Source of the DNA: Rhodospirillaceae bacterium
GTDB lineage: Bacteria; Pseudomonadota; Alphaproteobacteria; Rhodospirillales; UBA2165
Assembly: GCA_018649725.1 (NCBI GenBank)
Contig: JABIHH010000016.1
Span: forward strand, 1 to 64,000
Length of the DNA: 64,000 bases
Direction of reading: 5' to 3'
How positions within the stretch are numbered: position 1 is the stretch's first letter; each line of letters begins with the position of its first letter. The notes below the pieces were generated by a model. The model made no database searches, was not told the DNA's origin, and was given only the letters and a program-made list of their open reading frames with translations. Positions 22,441-31,926 of the stretch are shown piece after piece. The translations under genes and the position numbers were made by a program.

Positions 22441-22749
22441 GTGAAAAAAAGAAAAAAAACGTTCCTATTTGGACTGGCAATTCTAGGAATTGCATTTGCC
22501 TTTAATCCCGCGCAAGCGCAGATGGCGACCGGTGAGGTCTTGGTCAATACCTGCTATTCCTGCCATGGCACAGACGGCAAAAGTGTTGGCGACATGCCGA
22601 CGGTTGCGGGAAAATCGAAGAATTTTATCTCTAAAAAACTCAAAGATTTTAAAAGCGGCAAAAAATCATCCACTGTGATGATGCGTATCACCAAAGGTTT
22701 TAGCGATAGTGAGCTTGATGCCATTGCGGCCATCATGGCCAAAAAATAG
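22441..22749 (+). CDS. Small monoheme cytochrome c, FccA-like
   Basis: This periplasmic class I cytochrome c is probably the electron-accepting subunit of flavocytochrome c sulfide dehydrogenase. The 102-aa precursor has a signal peptide (to about residue 26, AQA), one heme site CYSCH near 38-42, and a likely axial Met in STVMMRITKGF. It has one heme, unlike diheme FccA proteins. Translation starts at GTG after a strong GGAGGG site. The sulfide-dehydrogenase flavin subunit follows after 14 nt. Confidence 0.85.
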   Translation: MKKRKKTFLFGLAILGIAFAFNPAQAQMATGEVLVNTCYSCHGTDGKSVGDMPTVAGKSKNFISKKLKDFKSGKKSSTVMMRITKGFSDSELDAIAAIMAKK

Positions 22750-22763
22750 GCGGGAGAGAATTC

Positions 22764-24047
22764 ATGACACATATTTCAAGACGAACTTTTACCACGGGTC
22801 TCGGCGCTGCGGCCGCACTTGGCTCACTAACACTTAATGGCACAGCTCCTTTTGCTGCCACGGGAAAAGCGCAGGTCGTCGTAATCGGCGGCGGATTTGG
22901 TGGTGCGACAGCAGCCAAATACCTCAAGCGCTTTGATCCTAAAATTTCAGTGATACTGGTTGAGCCTTCTACGCAATATTCGACCTGTCCGTTCTCAAAT
23001 ACTGTGATCGGTGGAATCAATAAGATGGATTACATCACCCACAATTATAATGCCCTCAAGAAAATGGGTGTCACCGTGGTGCACGATCTGGTTACTCATA
23101 TTGATGGCGCGAAGAAATCGGTAAAGCTCGCTAAAGGGGGCGATATCTCTTTCGAACGCTGCATCGTCTCCCCAGGTATTGATTTCCGCTGGAATAGAAT
23201 TAATGGGCTTGATGCGGGTACCCAGAACACTATTCCTCATGCTTGGAAGGCTGGGCCACAGACCGTGCTTCTGCGCCAGCAATTGGCGGCCATGAAGGAT
23301 GGCGGTACGTTTATTATATCGCCACCGCAAAATCCGTTCAGGTGTCCGCCCGGCCCCGGTGAACGGATCAGTTTAGTCGCGAATTACTTCAAAAAACATA
23401 AGCCGAAATCAAAGATCGTCGTCCTTGATCCAAAGAAGAAGTTCTCAAAGCAAGGTCTCTTCAAGGAAGGTTGGGCCAAGCTCTATCCCGGTATGATAGA
23501 TTATCACAACATCGATAATGACGGCGTGGTAACCCGGGTCGATGTGAAAGGCAAGAAGTTGATCACCGATTTTGGCGAGTACAAAGGCGACGTGATTAAT
23601 TTCATTCCTGCCCAATATGCCGGTAAAATTGCGAGATCGTCAGGTCTGGCTGAGAAATCGGGCTGGTGTCCGGTCAATCAACTGACCTTTGAATCAAAGC
23701 TGATGCCAGGTGTGCACGTCATTGGCGATGCAAGTGTTGCCTCGCCAATGCCGAAATCCGGCTTTTCTGCTTCGTCTCAGGCAAAGGTCTGTGCCGCTGC
23801 GGTCAGTAATATGCTGAAAGGCCAGGGTCCCGGAACGCCTAAATTCGTAAACACGTGTTACAGTTTGATTGCCGAAGATTACGGTATATCGGTTGCCATG
23901 GTTTACGGTTTTGACAAAGGTAAAATTATCAAAATCAAAGGCTCTGGTGGTCTAAGTCCTTCCGGTGCAAGTGCGGAGTTCCGCTCTAAAGAAGCAGACT
24001 TCACCCGCGGCTGGTATGAAAGTATCAGCAAAGATATCTGGGGATAA
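22764..24047 (+). CDS. fccB: Flavocytochrome c sulfide dehydrogenase, flavin subunit (FccB/SoxF-like)
   Basis: FccB oxidizes sulfide to sulfur or polysulfide in the periplasm and passes electrons to cytochrome c. The 427-aa protein has a Tat signal (SRRTFTTGL, residues 5-13), the FAD-binding VVVIGGGFGG near 38, and redox/flavin-linking cysteines in YSTCPFSN, FRCPPGPGE and GWCPVN. The second FAD motif VHVIGDAS lies near 320. The C-terminal FCSD-flavin-binding domain ends in FTRGWYESI. GGGAG precedes the ATG. With the preceding cytochrome it makes a two-gene operon closed by a terminator. Confidence 0.92.
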   Translation: MTHISRRTFTTGLGAAAALGSLTLNGTAPFAATGKAQVVVIGGGFGGATAAKYLKRFDPKISVILVEPSTQYSTCPFSNTVIGGINKMDYITHNYNALKKMGVTVVHDLVTHIDGAKKSVKLAKGGDISFERCIVSPGIDFRWNRINGLDAGTQNTIPHAWKAGPQTVLLRQQLAAMKDGGTFIISPPQNPFRCPPGPGERISLVANYFKKHKPKSKIVVLDPKKKFSKQGLFKEGWAKLYPGMIDYHNIDNDGVVTRVDVKGKKLITDFGEYKGDVINFIPAQYAGKIARSSGLAEKSGWCPVNQLTFESKLMPGVHVIGDASVASPMPKSGFSASSQAKVCAAAVSNMLKGQGPGTPKFVNTCYSLIAEDYGISVAMVYGFDKGKIIKIKGSGGLSPSGASAEFRSKEADFTRGWYESISKDIWG

Positions 24048-24065
24048 TTAACCCCAACTGTAGAT

Positions 24066-24097
24066 AAAGGGCGGTCTAGCAAGGGCCGCCCTTTTTT
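24066..24097 (+). terminator. Rho-independent terminator after fccB
   Basis: A GC stem pairs GGGCGG (24069-24074) with CCGCCC (24086-24091) and is followed by six T. It lies 18 nt after the fccB stop and just before the convergent SelW-like gene. Confidence 0.85.
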
Positions 24098-24102
24098 ATG
24101 GA

Positions 24103-24381
24103 TTAACGATCCGTATGGCCGAGATCGCGCTCAGGAGACACAACGTCTCTGACGATTTGTTTGAGCTGCTTGATATCGGGAAAACCGTCGCGCTCTTCGC
24201 GTGACCAGACGAGCGCACCATCAATTCTAATCTCAAACGTACCGCCCGAACCTGGAATGAGGGTCACGCCACCAATTTCTTCTTCGAAGGTGGTCAAAAG
24301 TTCCTGCGCCATCCAGGACGACCGCATCAGCCATTTACACTGGCGGCAATATTCGATTTCAATTTTTGGCAATTCGGTCAT
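24103..24381 (-). CDS. SelT/SelW/SelH (Rdx) family protein, Cys form
   Basis: These small thioredoxin-fold proteins are thought to act in thiol redox reactions. From ATG 24381 the protein is 92 aa and begins TELPKIEIEYCRQCKW; the CxxC (residues 11-14) stands where the animal relatives have CxxU. IPGSGGTFEIRIDGALVWSR-type strands near 45-65 and the GFPDIKQLKQ helix complete the family pattern. A longer frame to 24459 would overlap the GST gene and lacks homology. It starts 4 nt after the GST stop, so the two are cotranscribed. Confidence 0.88.
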   Translation of the reverse strand: MTELPKIEIEYCRQCKWLMRSSWMAQELLTTFEEEIGGVTLIPGSGGTFEIRIDGALVWSREERDGFPDIKQLKQIVRDVVSPERDLGHTDR

Positions 24382-24385
24382 TTGA

Positions 24386-25015
24386 TTATTCGAGTGGCAG
24401 CATGATGTATTCTTGGAAAGCGGGACGCTCACATAGTCGATCATACCACGCTTTGACATGGGGAAGATCTGGTCGGCTCATTGGCTCTGCGGGCAGGGCG
24501 TAATAGCGGTATGCCGCACAACCGGTTGGGATATCACCCATCGAGAAAGCATCGCCGGCGATATAAAGCCTGTCTTCCAGAAAGTCATTTACCAAAGCCA
24601 TTTCCTGATGGCAAATTTCGATGTTTTTATTTATGGCGGCCATGTCACGATCTTCCGGTTTAATCCGGATCAAGCCCCAAAAGACCGGGCGAAGGAAATT
24701 CCATAGATCGGTTGCTTGCCATTCCATCCAACGCTCAGCTTCGGCGTAAGCCTGCTGGTCCAGTGGGCTCAGCTCACCTTCGCCATAAGTGTGGGCAAGA
24801 TAGCGCACGATCGCGTTAGATTGACGCAGGATGATGCCGTCATCATCGATGGTCGGAATTTGAGCCGCCGGATTGAGCTTTCTATACTCAGGAGAATCAA
24901 TCGAACCGACGGTGCCGTCTTTATCGACCCATTCAAACTCAAGTCCAAGTTCGGCCAATGCCCAAACCGCTTTTTGGACATTTATTGAAGAGATCCGGCC
25001 ATAAAGTGTACGCAT
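24386..25015 (-). CDS. Glutathione S-transferase family protein
   Basis: The N-terminal thioredoxin-like domain (residues 1-77) begins MRTLYGRISSINVQKAVWAL; Ser in the SSINVQK loop may activate glutathione. LNPAAQIPTIDDDG (cis-Pro region) and LRQSNAIVRYLA, the Glu/Ser glutathione site, follow. The helical C-terminal domain has GDAFSMGDIPTGC, the N-capping box. ATG 25015 is chosen because the longer frame to 25123 adds residues foreign to the family. The substrate is unknown. It is paired with the SelW-like gene. Confidence 0.9.
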   Translation of the reverse strand: MRTLYGRISSINVQKAVWALAELGLEFEWVDKDGTVGSIDSPEYRKLNPAAQIPTIDDDGIILRQSNAIVRYLAHTYGEGELSPLDQQAYAEAERWMEWQATDLWNFLRPVFWGLIRIKPEDRDMAAINKNIEICHQEMALVNDFLEDRLYIAGDAFSMGDIPTGCAAYRYYALPAEPMSRPDLPHVKAWYDRLCERPAFQEYIMLPLE

Positions 25016-25370
25016 AAATAGTCCCTCTGAATTTATATTCTTAATTACGCTACATTGATAAGCTTGGAGGATGGATTTGCCAAGATTATAAAATCCCCAG
25101 CCAGATCTGCCTGATTTATCCACAGGATGGGGTCCAAATGTTGCGTTAACATACGTTGGTAGTTGTCGATAATTTCAGTTATTTGCGGCTATTACTCATT
25201 ATTCGGTTAATTTCCATTTTATTGTTGCAAAACAATAGCTTCGCGTGCAGCCTACACGTATATTTGAAGGCAAAATGGTAAATTATACTGGTTTTTGTCC
25301 GCGGCAATCGCCATCTTATTAAATGCGTTCGCACTGACTAAAAAACCAATCGGTTCCAAGGGGAAACTTC
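25016..25370. other. Divergent intergenic region between GST and pdhA
   Basis: This AT-rich 355-bp gap must hold promoters for the GST-SelW pair (minus) and the pdh operon (plus). I see an interrupted palindrome ATTGT-TGCAAA-ACAAT (25221-25236) and a -10-like TATACT (25284-25289), but no -35 at proper spacing. No coding frame or RNA gene is evident. Confidence 0.5.
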
Positions 25371-26393
25371 ATGACTAAAGAAACCAAAAAACGCAAATCC
25401 ACCAAAAAATCAGCGGCTAAATCCGCCGCCAATCCTGAAGATATTCTCAAATATTACAAAGACATGCTCCTGATTCGCCGCTTTGAAGAAAAAGCCGGAC
25501 AGCTTTATGGTATGGGGCTCATCCAAGGATTCTGTCATCTCTATATTGGTCAGGAAGCTGTTGTTGTCGGCATGCAAGCCGCAGCCAACAATGAGGTGGA
25601 TACAGTTATCACCAGCTACCGCGATCACGGCCACATGCTGGCCAGTGACATGGATCCGAAAGGCGTTATGGCGGAACTGACCGGCCGTAGCGGGGGATAT
25701 TCCAAAGGCAAAGGCGGCTCGATGCATATGTTCAGCCGGGAAAAGAACTTCTTTGGTGGCCACGGTATCGTTGGCGCGCAGGTCCCGATTGGCACAGGGT
25801 TGGGTTTTGCACATAAATATAAAGAAGATGGCGGTGTGTGCATGGCTTATTTTGGCGACGGTGCCTCCAATCAAGGCCAGGTCTTTGAAAGCTTTAATAT
25901 GGCGGCTCTTTGGAAGTTGCCGGTTGTTTATGTGATCGAAAACAACCGCTACGGCATGGGCACCTCTGTCAGCCGGGCGTCGGCGGTTAAAGAACTATAT
26001 TCCCGCGGTGCCGCCTTTGGCATTCCCGGAGACAGTGTTGACGGCATGGATGTCCTAGCTGTCAAAGAAGCTGGCGAGAAAGCTTTGGAACATGCGCGTT
26101 CCGGCAAAGGTCCTTATATTCTCGGTATGCAAACTTATCGCTACCGCGGGCATTCAATGTCTGATCCGGCGAAATATCGTAGCCGGGAGGAGGTCAGCAA
26201 AGTTCGCTCTGAACGCGATCCAATTGACCGGGCAAGGCAATACGTGCTGGATGCAAAAGCAACCGATGAGGATGGCTTGAAGCAGATCGATGGTGATGTC
26301 AAAGCGATCGTCTCTGATGCCGCGGATTTTTCTCAGCAAAGCCCAGAACCAGAATTGTCGGAGCTCTACACCGACATTCTGATCGAAGCGTAA
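25371..26393 (+). CDS. pdhA: Pyruvate dehydrogenase E1 alpha subunit
   Basis: PdhA, with PdhB, decarboxylates pyruvate using thiamine diphosphate and transfers acetyl to the E2 lipoyl arm. It is 340 aa; the first 25 residues are Lys/Ser/Ala-rich and flexible. The TPP motif GDGASNQG (near residue 162) to ENNRYGMG, the [10 protein letters not shown]-like KGGSMHMF near 115, and the regulatory-loop sequence [14 protein letters not shown] near 262 are clear. GGGGAA precedes the ATG. It is the first gene of pdhA-pdhB-pdhC-lpd. Confidence 0.97.
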   Translation: MTKETKKRKSTKKSAAKSAANPEDILKYYKDMLLIRRFEEKAGQLYGMGLIQGFCHLYIGQEAVVVGMQAAANNEVDTVITSYRDHGHMLASDMDPKGVMAELTGRSGGYSKGKGGSMHMFSREKNFFGGHGIVGAQVPIGTGLGFAHKYKEDGGVCMAYFGDGASNQGQVFESFNMAALWKLPVVYVIENNRYGMGTSVSRASAVKELYSRGAAFGIPGDSVDGMDVLAVKEAGEKALEHARSGKGPYILGMQTYRYRGHSMSDPAKYRSREEVSKVRSERDPIDRARQYVLDAKATDEDGLKQIDGDVKAIVSDAADFSQQSPEPELSELYTDILIEA

Positions 26394-26404
26394 GGGGAAT
26401 AAAT

Positions 26405-27766
26405 ATGTCTAATCAAGTACTTATGCCCGCTTTGTCGCCAACAATGACCGAAGGTACGCTGGCCAAATGGCTCAAAAGCGAAGGCGATACGGTGCAATCC
26501 GGCGACGTATTAGCGGAGATTGAAACCGATAAAGCGACCATGGAATTAGAAGCTGTTGATGAAGGTGTTTTAGGTAAAATCATCGTTGCCGAGGGCACTG
26601 AAGGCGTTGCCGTTAACACGCCGATTGCCATTATTTCCGAAGAAGGCGAAGATGTTTCGGCTGTCGAGGTTAGTGCGCCAGCACCGGCACCTAAAGCTGA
26701 AGCAGCAGCTGAACCTGAGCCCGTCGCCACTCAACCTGTGGCCCCAAGCGCAGCCCCGATCACCGAAGATGCTTATACCGGTCAAACCGTAACGCTCACC
26801 GTGCGGGAAGCTTTACGCGATGCGATGGCCGAAGAAATGCGCTCGGATGAAAACATCTTTTTGATGGGTGAAGAGGTCGCAGAATACCAAGGTGCTTATA
26901 AAATTTCGCAAGGCCTGCTCGAAGAATTTGGCGGCAGGCGTGTTATCGATACGCCCATTACCGAGCATGGCTTTACTGGCCTTGGTGTGGGCGCTGCTTT
27001 TGGCGGACTTCGCCCGATTGTTGAGTTCATGACCTTTAACTTTGCCATGCAGGCAATGGATCACTTGATCAATTCGGCTGCAAAGACGCTTTATATGTCG
27101 GGTGGTCAAATGGGCTGTCCGATTGTATTCCGGGGTGCTAATGGCGCGGCGGCGGGTGTCGCGGCGCAGCATTCGCAATGTTATGCCAGCTGGTATGCGC
27201 ATGTCCCCGGCCTCAAAGTTGTCTCACCTTACTCCGGTGAAGATGCCAAAGGGCTCTTAAAATCTGCTATTCGTGATCCGAACCCAGTCATCTTCCTCGA
27301 AAATGAAATTCTTTATGGGCAGAGCTTTGAGGTACCGGATGACAGTGATTTCACCGTGCCGATTGGGAAAGCCAAGATCGAGCGCGAGGGCACGGATGTC
27401 ACTATTATTTCCTATTCCATCATGGTTGGCCTGGCGCTAGAAGCCGCAGAGGCCTTGGCTTCTGAAGGAATTAGTGCGGAAGTGATTAACCTTCGTTCTA
27501 TCAGGCCGCTCGATATTGATACCATCGTAACTTCGATTAAAAAGACCAATCGGGTGGTCAGTGTTGAAGAAGGTTGGCCGGTCGCGGGTATCGGTTCCGA
27601 GATAGCCGCAATCACAATGGAGCATGCTTTTGATTATCTTGATGCGCCGGTGAGACGGGTCTGCGGCGAAGATGTGCCGATGCCTTATGCCAAGAATCTT
27701 GAAGCGGCGGTTTTGCCAAATTTGGACAAGGTTGTAACGGCGGCTAAAGCCGTCTGTTATCGCTAA
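26405..27766 (+). CDS. pdhB: Pyruvate dehydrogenase E1 beta subunit with N-terminal lipoyl domain
   Basis: The 453-aa protein carries an N-terminal lipoyl domain (1-78; lipoylated Lys43 in [10 protein letters not shown]) and an Ala/Pro linker (85-120), then the E1-beta transketolase-like domain ([14 protein letters not shown] near 155, [15 protein letters not shown] near 183, [17 protein letters not shown] near 243) and C-terminal domain ([11 protein letters not shown] near 365). A lipoylated E1-beta is a known alphaproteobacterial arrangement. The lipoyl domain closely copies that of pdhC. It lies 11 nt after pdhA. Confidence 0.97.
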   Translation: MSNQVLMPALSPTMTEGTLAKWLKSEGDTVQSGDVLAEIETDKATMELEAVDEGVLGKIIVAEGTEGVAVNTPIAIISEEGEDVSAVEVSAPAPAPKAEAAAEPEPVATQPVAPSAAPITEDAYTGQTVTLTVREALRDAMAEEMRSDENIFLMGEEVAEYQGAYKISQGLLEEFGGRRVIDTPITEHGFTGLGVGAAFGGLRPIVEFMTFNFAMQAMDHLINSAAKTLYMSGGQMGCPIVFRGANGAAAGVAAQHSQCYASWYAHVPGLKVVSPYSGEDAKGLLKSAIRDPNPVIFLENEILYGQSFEVPDDSDFTVPIGKAKIEREGTDVTIISYSIMVGLALEAAEALASEGISAEVINLRSIRPLDIDTIVTSIKKTNRVVSVEEGWPVAGIGSEIAAITMEHAFDYLDAPVRRVCGEDVPMPYAKNLEAAVLPNLDKVVTAAKAVCYR

Positions 27767-27778
27767 AGGGAGAATACG

Positions 27779-29068
27779 ATGACCGTAGAAATCCTGATGC
27801 CGGCACTGTCGCCCACCATGACCGAAGGCACTTTGGCCAAATGGCACAAAGGTGAAGGTGATGAAGTTGTCGCCGGTGATGTTATTGCCGAGATTGAAAC
27901 CGATAAAGCGACGATGGAGCTCGAAGCCGTTGATGAGGGCGTGCTGGGTAAGATCGTCGTAGCTGAAGGCAGTGAAGGTGTCGCGGTAAACTCACTAATC
28001 GCCGTATTGCTGGAAGAAGGTGACGACGCCACAGCTGCCGATGCTGCCGCCAGTGCAGCACCGGCGCCTCAGCCCGTTGCGGCGCCAGAAGAACCCGTTG
28101 CAGCACCAGCGCCAGCTGCACCCCAACCCACCGCTCAGGCGGCACCCGTCGATAAAGGCTCGCGAATTTTTGCCAGTCCCTTGGCGAAACGTCTGGCCAC
28201 CGAGGCGGGCATCGATATAGCTGCTATACCTGGTTCCGGGCCCCATGGGCGGATCGTCAAAAGTGATGTTGAGGCGGCAAAAGCGGGCGGAGTTCAGGCA
28301 GCACCCGCGGCGGAAGCTCAAACTCAAGCCGTGCCGACAGCGCCGTCTCTACCGGCGACTGTGCCGACCGGTGGCAGCTATACCGAGATACCAAACTCCA
28401 GTATCCGCAAGATTATTGCCGAGCGTTTAACCGCAAGTTCCCGCGATATTCCAAGTTATATGGTCACAATTGACTGCGAGATCGATAATCTTTTAGCCAT
28501 GCGTTCCGACCTCAATGGCCGGTCTCCAGAAGGTGACGGTGCCTATAAGATCTCGGTTAATGACTTTATTGTTCGTGCTGTCGCTCTCGCGATGCGGAAA
28601 GTGCCGGGCGTTAACTCATCCTGGACGGAAGCTGCGATCCTGCAATATGACGCTATCGATATCTCGATGGCCGTTGCGACGGCAGATGGACTTATCACAC
28701 CGATCGTCCGAAATGCCGATCAAAAGGGCTTGGCTGAGATTTCGATTGAAACAAAGGATCTGGCACTTCGGGCACGCGACAACAAACTTATGCCGGAGGA
28801 ATTCCAGGGCGGTGGCTTTACCATTTCCAATTTGGGGATGTATGGCGTCAAAGAATTCACCTCGATCATCAATCCACCGCAATCGTGCATCCTATCCGTC
28901 GGTGCGGGCGAGCAGCGTCCGGTTGTTAAAGAAGGTGCGCTTGGCATTGCGACCGTCATGAGTTGCACGCTCGCTTCTGATCATCGAACAGTTGATGGGG
29001 CGCTGGCTGCACAATTCCTGCAAGCGTTTAAAGCGATGGTCGAAGACCCGCTAACGATGTTGTTGTAG
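27779..29068 (+). CDS. pdhC: Dihydrolipoamide acetyltransferase (PDH E2)
   Basis: The E2 core transfers the acetyl group to CoA. The 429-aa protein has a lipoyl domain (1-78; Lys43), a long Ala/Pro linker, a peripheral-subunit-binding domain (about 122-160, ASPLAKRLATEAGID and GPHGRIVKSDVE), a second linker, and the catalytic domain with SDHRTVDGALAA near residue 400 (catalytic His and Asp). GGGAG precedes the ATG. It is 12 nt from both neighbours in the operon. Confidence 0.97.
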   Translation: MTVEILMPALSPTMTEGTLAKWHKGEGDEVVAGDVIAEIETDKATMELEAVDEGVLGKIVVAEGSEGVAVNSLIAVLLEEGDDATAADAAASAAPAPQPVAAPEEPVAAPAPAAPQPTAQAAPVDKGSRIFASPLAKRLATEAGIDIAAIPGSGPHGRIVKSDVEAAKAGGVQAAPAAEAQTQAVPTAPSLPATVPTGGSYTEIPNSSIRKIIAERLTASSRDIPSYMVTIDCEIDNLLAMRSDLNGRSPEGDGAYKISVNDFIVRAVALAMRKVPGVNSSWTEAAILQYDAIDISMAVATADGLITPIVRNADQKGLAEISIETKDLALRARDNKLMPEEFQGGGFTISNLGMYGVKEFTSIINPPQSCILSVGAGEQRPVVKEGALGIATVMSCTLASDHRTVDGALAAQFLQAFKAMVEDPLTMLL

Positions 29069-29080
29069 GAGGAGGCTGAT

Positions 29081-30481
29081 ATGGCTGAAAGTTCTTATGA
29101 TGTTGTCGTCGTTGGCGGAGGTCCAGGCGGCTATGTGACGGCGATCCGGGCCGCCCAGCTTGGCATGAAGACAGCAGTCGTTGAGCGCGAGCATTTGGGT
29201 GGCATATGCCTCAATTGGGGCTGCATTCCAACCAAGGCTCTTTTGCGTACTGCAGAGGTCTTTCGAAACGCCAAGAATGCTGAAGAATATGGACTTAAAA
29301 TCAGTGGGTTAGAGTTTGATCTTAAGAAAATAGTGGAGCGATCTCGAGGCATTTCAAAACAGCTTTCTGAAGGTGTCGGCTACCTCCTAAAGAAGAATAA
29401 AGTCGATGTGATTGACGGCCACGGTAAGCTCGCAGGTAAAGGTAAACTTGTTGTCGAAAAAGACGGTAAAAAGATCGCCGACCTTACCGGCAAACATATC
29501 ATCCTTGCGACCGGTGCCAGGGCGCGTGCCTTGCCCGGCTTAGAGCCTGACGGCAAGCTAATTTGGACCTACAAAGAAGCCATGGTGCCGGACGTCATGC
29601 CGAAATCTATGCTTGTTGTTGGATCGGGTGCGATCGGTATCGAATTCGCCAGCTTCTATCATACGCTTGGCGTTGACGTGACTGTCGTCGAAGTTCTACC
29701 GCGTGTGTTGCCGGTTGAAGATGAAGAGATTTCCGCTTTCGCTCATAAAGCTTTTGAGAAAGACGGCCTCAAAATCATGGTCAATGCGACTGTGAAGACC
29801 CTCAAAAAGGGCGCCGACAGTGTGACGGCTTCTATCGAAAGCAATGGCAAGACAACAGAGCTTACCGTTGACCGTGTCATCATGGCGGTTGGCATTGTCG
29901 GCAATGTTGAAGAAATTGGCTTAGAGACTACCAAAATCGAAGTCGACCGCACCCATGTCGTGATCAATGAGTGGTGCGAGACGGCGGAGAAGGGAGTTTA
30001 TGCCATTGGCGATCTCGCCGGCCCTCCTTGGCTGGCCCATAAAGCCAGCCACGAAGGCATCATCTGTATTGAGAAAATAGCCGGCGAGAAGGGAGTGCAC
30101 CCGCTTAATACACTGCGTATTCCGGGCTGCACCTATTGCCACCCGCAAGTCGCCAGCGTTGGCCTCACCGAAGCGGCGGCCAAGGAAAAGGGCTATGACG
30201 TCAAAGTCGGCAAGTTTCCTTTCATTGGCAACGGCAAAGCGATTGCTTTGGGAGAACCGGAAGGCATGGTCAAAACCATTTTTGATGCCAAAACCGGCGA
30301 AATGCTGGGTGCGCATATGATTGGCGCGGAAGTGACCGAGTTGATCCAAGGGTATGCGGTCGGCATGACATTGGAGACCACAGAGGTCGAGTTAATGGAA
30401 ACCGTCTTCCCGCATCCAACGCTTTCAGAAATGATGCATGAAGCCGTGCTTGATGCGTATGGGCGGGTGATCCACTTCTAA
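29081..30481 (+). CDS. lpd: Dihydrolipoamide dehydrogenase (E3)
   Basis: Lpd reoxidizes the lipoyl groups with NAD+. The 466-aa protein has an FAD motif VVGGGPGGYVTA near residue 10, the redox disulfide in GGICLNWGCIPTK (about 42-54), the NAD motif VVGSGAIGIEFAS near 182, YAIGDLAGPPWLAHKA near 308, and the C-terminal active-site His in HPTLSEMMHEA. A strong AGGAGG site precedes it. Its stop overlaps the next gene by one base (TAATG). Confidence 0.97.
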   Translation: MAESSYDVVVVGGGPGGYVTAIRAAQLGMKTAVVEREHLGGICLNWGCIPTKALLRTAEVFRNAKNAEEYGLKISGLEFDLKKIVERSRGISKQLSEGVGYLLKKNKVDVIDGHGKLAGKGKLVVEKDGKKIADLTGKHIILATGARARALPGLEPDGKLIWTYKEAMVPDVMPKSMLVVGSGAIGIEFASFYHTLGVDVTVVEVLPRVLPVEDEEISAFAHKAFEKDGLKIMVNATVKTLKKGADSVTASIESNGKTTELTVDRVIMAVGIVGNVEEIGLETTKIEVDRTHVVINEWCETAEKGVYAIGDLAGPPWLAHKASHEGIICIEKIAGEKGVHPLNTLRIPGCTYCHPQVASVGLTEAAAKEKGYDVKVGKFPFIGNGKAIALGEPEGMVKTIFDAKTGEMLGAHMIGAEVTELIQGYAVGMTLETTEVELMETVFPHPTLSEMMHEAVLDAYGRVIHF

Positions 30482-30930
30482 TGACTGATCTCCTAATCCG
30501 CCCACTTGTGGCCACCGACCGCGAGAAATGGTGGGGGTTGTGGCAGGGCTACATAAAATTTTATAAAGCTTCGGTCGCTGATGACGTCTCGGAGGTAACC
30601 TGGCAGCGCTTGCTGCATGAAGACGTGCCGGCCTTTTGCCGCGTTGCAGAACACAGCGAACATGGCGTCATCGCATTGATGAATTATGTACTGCATCTCA
30701 ATCTGTGGACGTCAAAGCCAGTGTGTTATCTGGAAGATCTCTTCACCGATCCCGCTGTCAGAGGGCAGGGTGCAGGGCGGGCGCTAATCGAATCGTTGAA
30801 GGAAACAGGTGAACAAGAGGACTGGCACCGCATTTATTGGATGACAGCGAAAGACAACTCAACCGCCCGGGCGCTTTATGACAAGCTGGCTTCTGAGACG
30901 CAATGGGTGCGCTACGATATTAATCTTTAA
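30481..30930 (+). CDS. GNAT family N-acetyltransferase
   Basis: The 149-aa protein is a single GNAT acetyltransferase domain. The acetyl-CoA-binding segment LEDLFTDPAVRGQGAGRALI lies near residues 82-102 (motif A, RGQGAG), and a later NSTARALYDKL helix is typical of the fold's motif B. The substrate cannot be told. It is translationally coupled to lpd by a one-base overlap, so it belongs to the pdh operon transcript and interrupts the usual lpd-lipA adjacency. Confidence 0.88.
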   Translation: MTDLLIRPLVATDREKWWGLWQGYIKFYKASVADDVSEVTWQRLLHEDVPAFCRVAEHSEHGVIALMNYVLHLNLWTSKPVCYLEDLFTDPAVRGQGAGRALIESLKETGEQEDWHRIYWMTAKDNSTARALYDKLASETQWVRYDINL

Positions 30931-30972
30931 CCAGAATTTGGCTATATCGGACAAAAGTACTAAGTAATAACT

Positions 30973-31917
30973 ATGAGCAATGTAGAGAAACTAAGACACC
31001 CACAGTTTAAAAACACTGCCGAACGACCGAGCGGGCGCAAGCCTGATTGGATCCGGGTCAAAGCGCCGAACTCGCCAGCTTATGGCGAGACCAAGCGTTT
31101 GATGAAGGATCTCAACCTTAACACGGTCTGCGAAGAGGCTGCTTGTCCCAATATCGGTGAATGTTGGGCCGAGAAACATGCAACAGTGATGATCCTGGGC
31201 GACACCTGTACCCGGGCGTGCGCCTTTTGCAATGTCATTACTGGCAAGCCCGGCCCGGTTGATCTATTGGAGCCCGAAAACGTCGGCATTATGGCGCTCA
31301 AGACGGAACTCAAGCATATGGTGATCACCTCGGTTGATCGCGATGATCTTGATGATGGGGGCGCGCAGCAATTTGCCGATTGCATCACGAAGGTTCACGA
31401 GATGGCACCGGAGACAACGGTAGAGGTTTTGACCCCTGACTTCAGGCATAAAGACGGCGCATTAGAGATCGTCATCGCAGCTAAGCCGGACGTGTTTAAT
31501 CACAATCTTGAAACAGTGCCCCGGCTTTATCAGAGCATTCGGCCAGGCTCGCGCTATTTTCATTCGCTGCGCCTTTTGCAACAAGCGAAAGAGCTTGATC
31601 CGGAAGTTTTCACCAAGTCGGGCATTATGGTCGGGCTCGGCGAAACCAAAGAAGAGGTAATCCAGGTGATGGATGATCAACGCTCGGCTGATGTTGATTT
31701 CCTGACCATTGGCCAGTATCTCCAGCCGACTTTGCGACATGCGACGATTGATCGCTATGTCACGCCAGAGGAATTTTCTGAGTATGAAAAAATCGCCTAT
31801 TCCAAGGGCTTTTTGAAGGTTTCATCCTCGCCGTTCACGCGCTCATCCTACCATGCGGATGCAGATTTTCTGGCGCTTAGGGAAGCTCGTCTTAAGAATC
31901 TGGCCCCTGGAAAATAA
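30973..31917 (+). CDS. lipA: Lipoyl synthase LipA
   Basis: LipA is a radical-SAM enzyme that inserts two sulfurs into protein-bound octanoyl groups, making the lipoyl cofactor used by the adjacent pdhB and pdhC products. The 314-aa protein shows the auxiliary cluster motif [12 protein letters not shown] (CX4CX5C, near residue 54), the radical-SAM CTRACAFC (near 81) and the C-terminal RSSYHAD, whose Ser ligates the auxiliary cluster. The window has no lipB. It is 42 nt after the GNAT gene. Confidence 0.97.
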   Translation: MSNVEKLRHPQFKNTAERPSGRKPDWIRVKAPNSPAYGETKRLMKDLNLNTVCEEAACPNIGECWAEKHATVMILGDTCTRACAFCNVITGKPGPVDLLEPENVGIMALKTELKHMVITSVDRDDLDDGGAQQFADCITKVHEMAPETTVEVLTPDFRHKDGALEIVIAAKPDVFNHNLETVPRLYQSIRPGSRYFHSLRLLQQAKELDPEVFTKSGIMVGLGETKEEVIQVMDDQRSADVDFLTIGQYLQPTLRHATIDRYVTPEEFSEYEKIAYSKGFLKVSSSPFTRSSYHADADFLALREARLKNLAPGK

Positions 31918-31926
31918 AGACCAATC

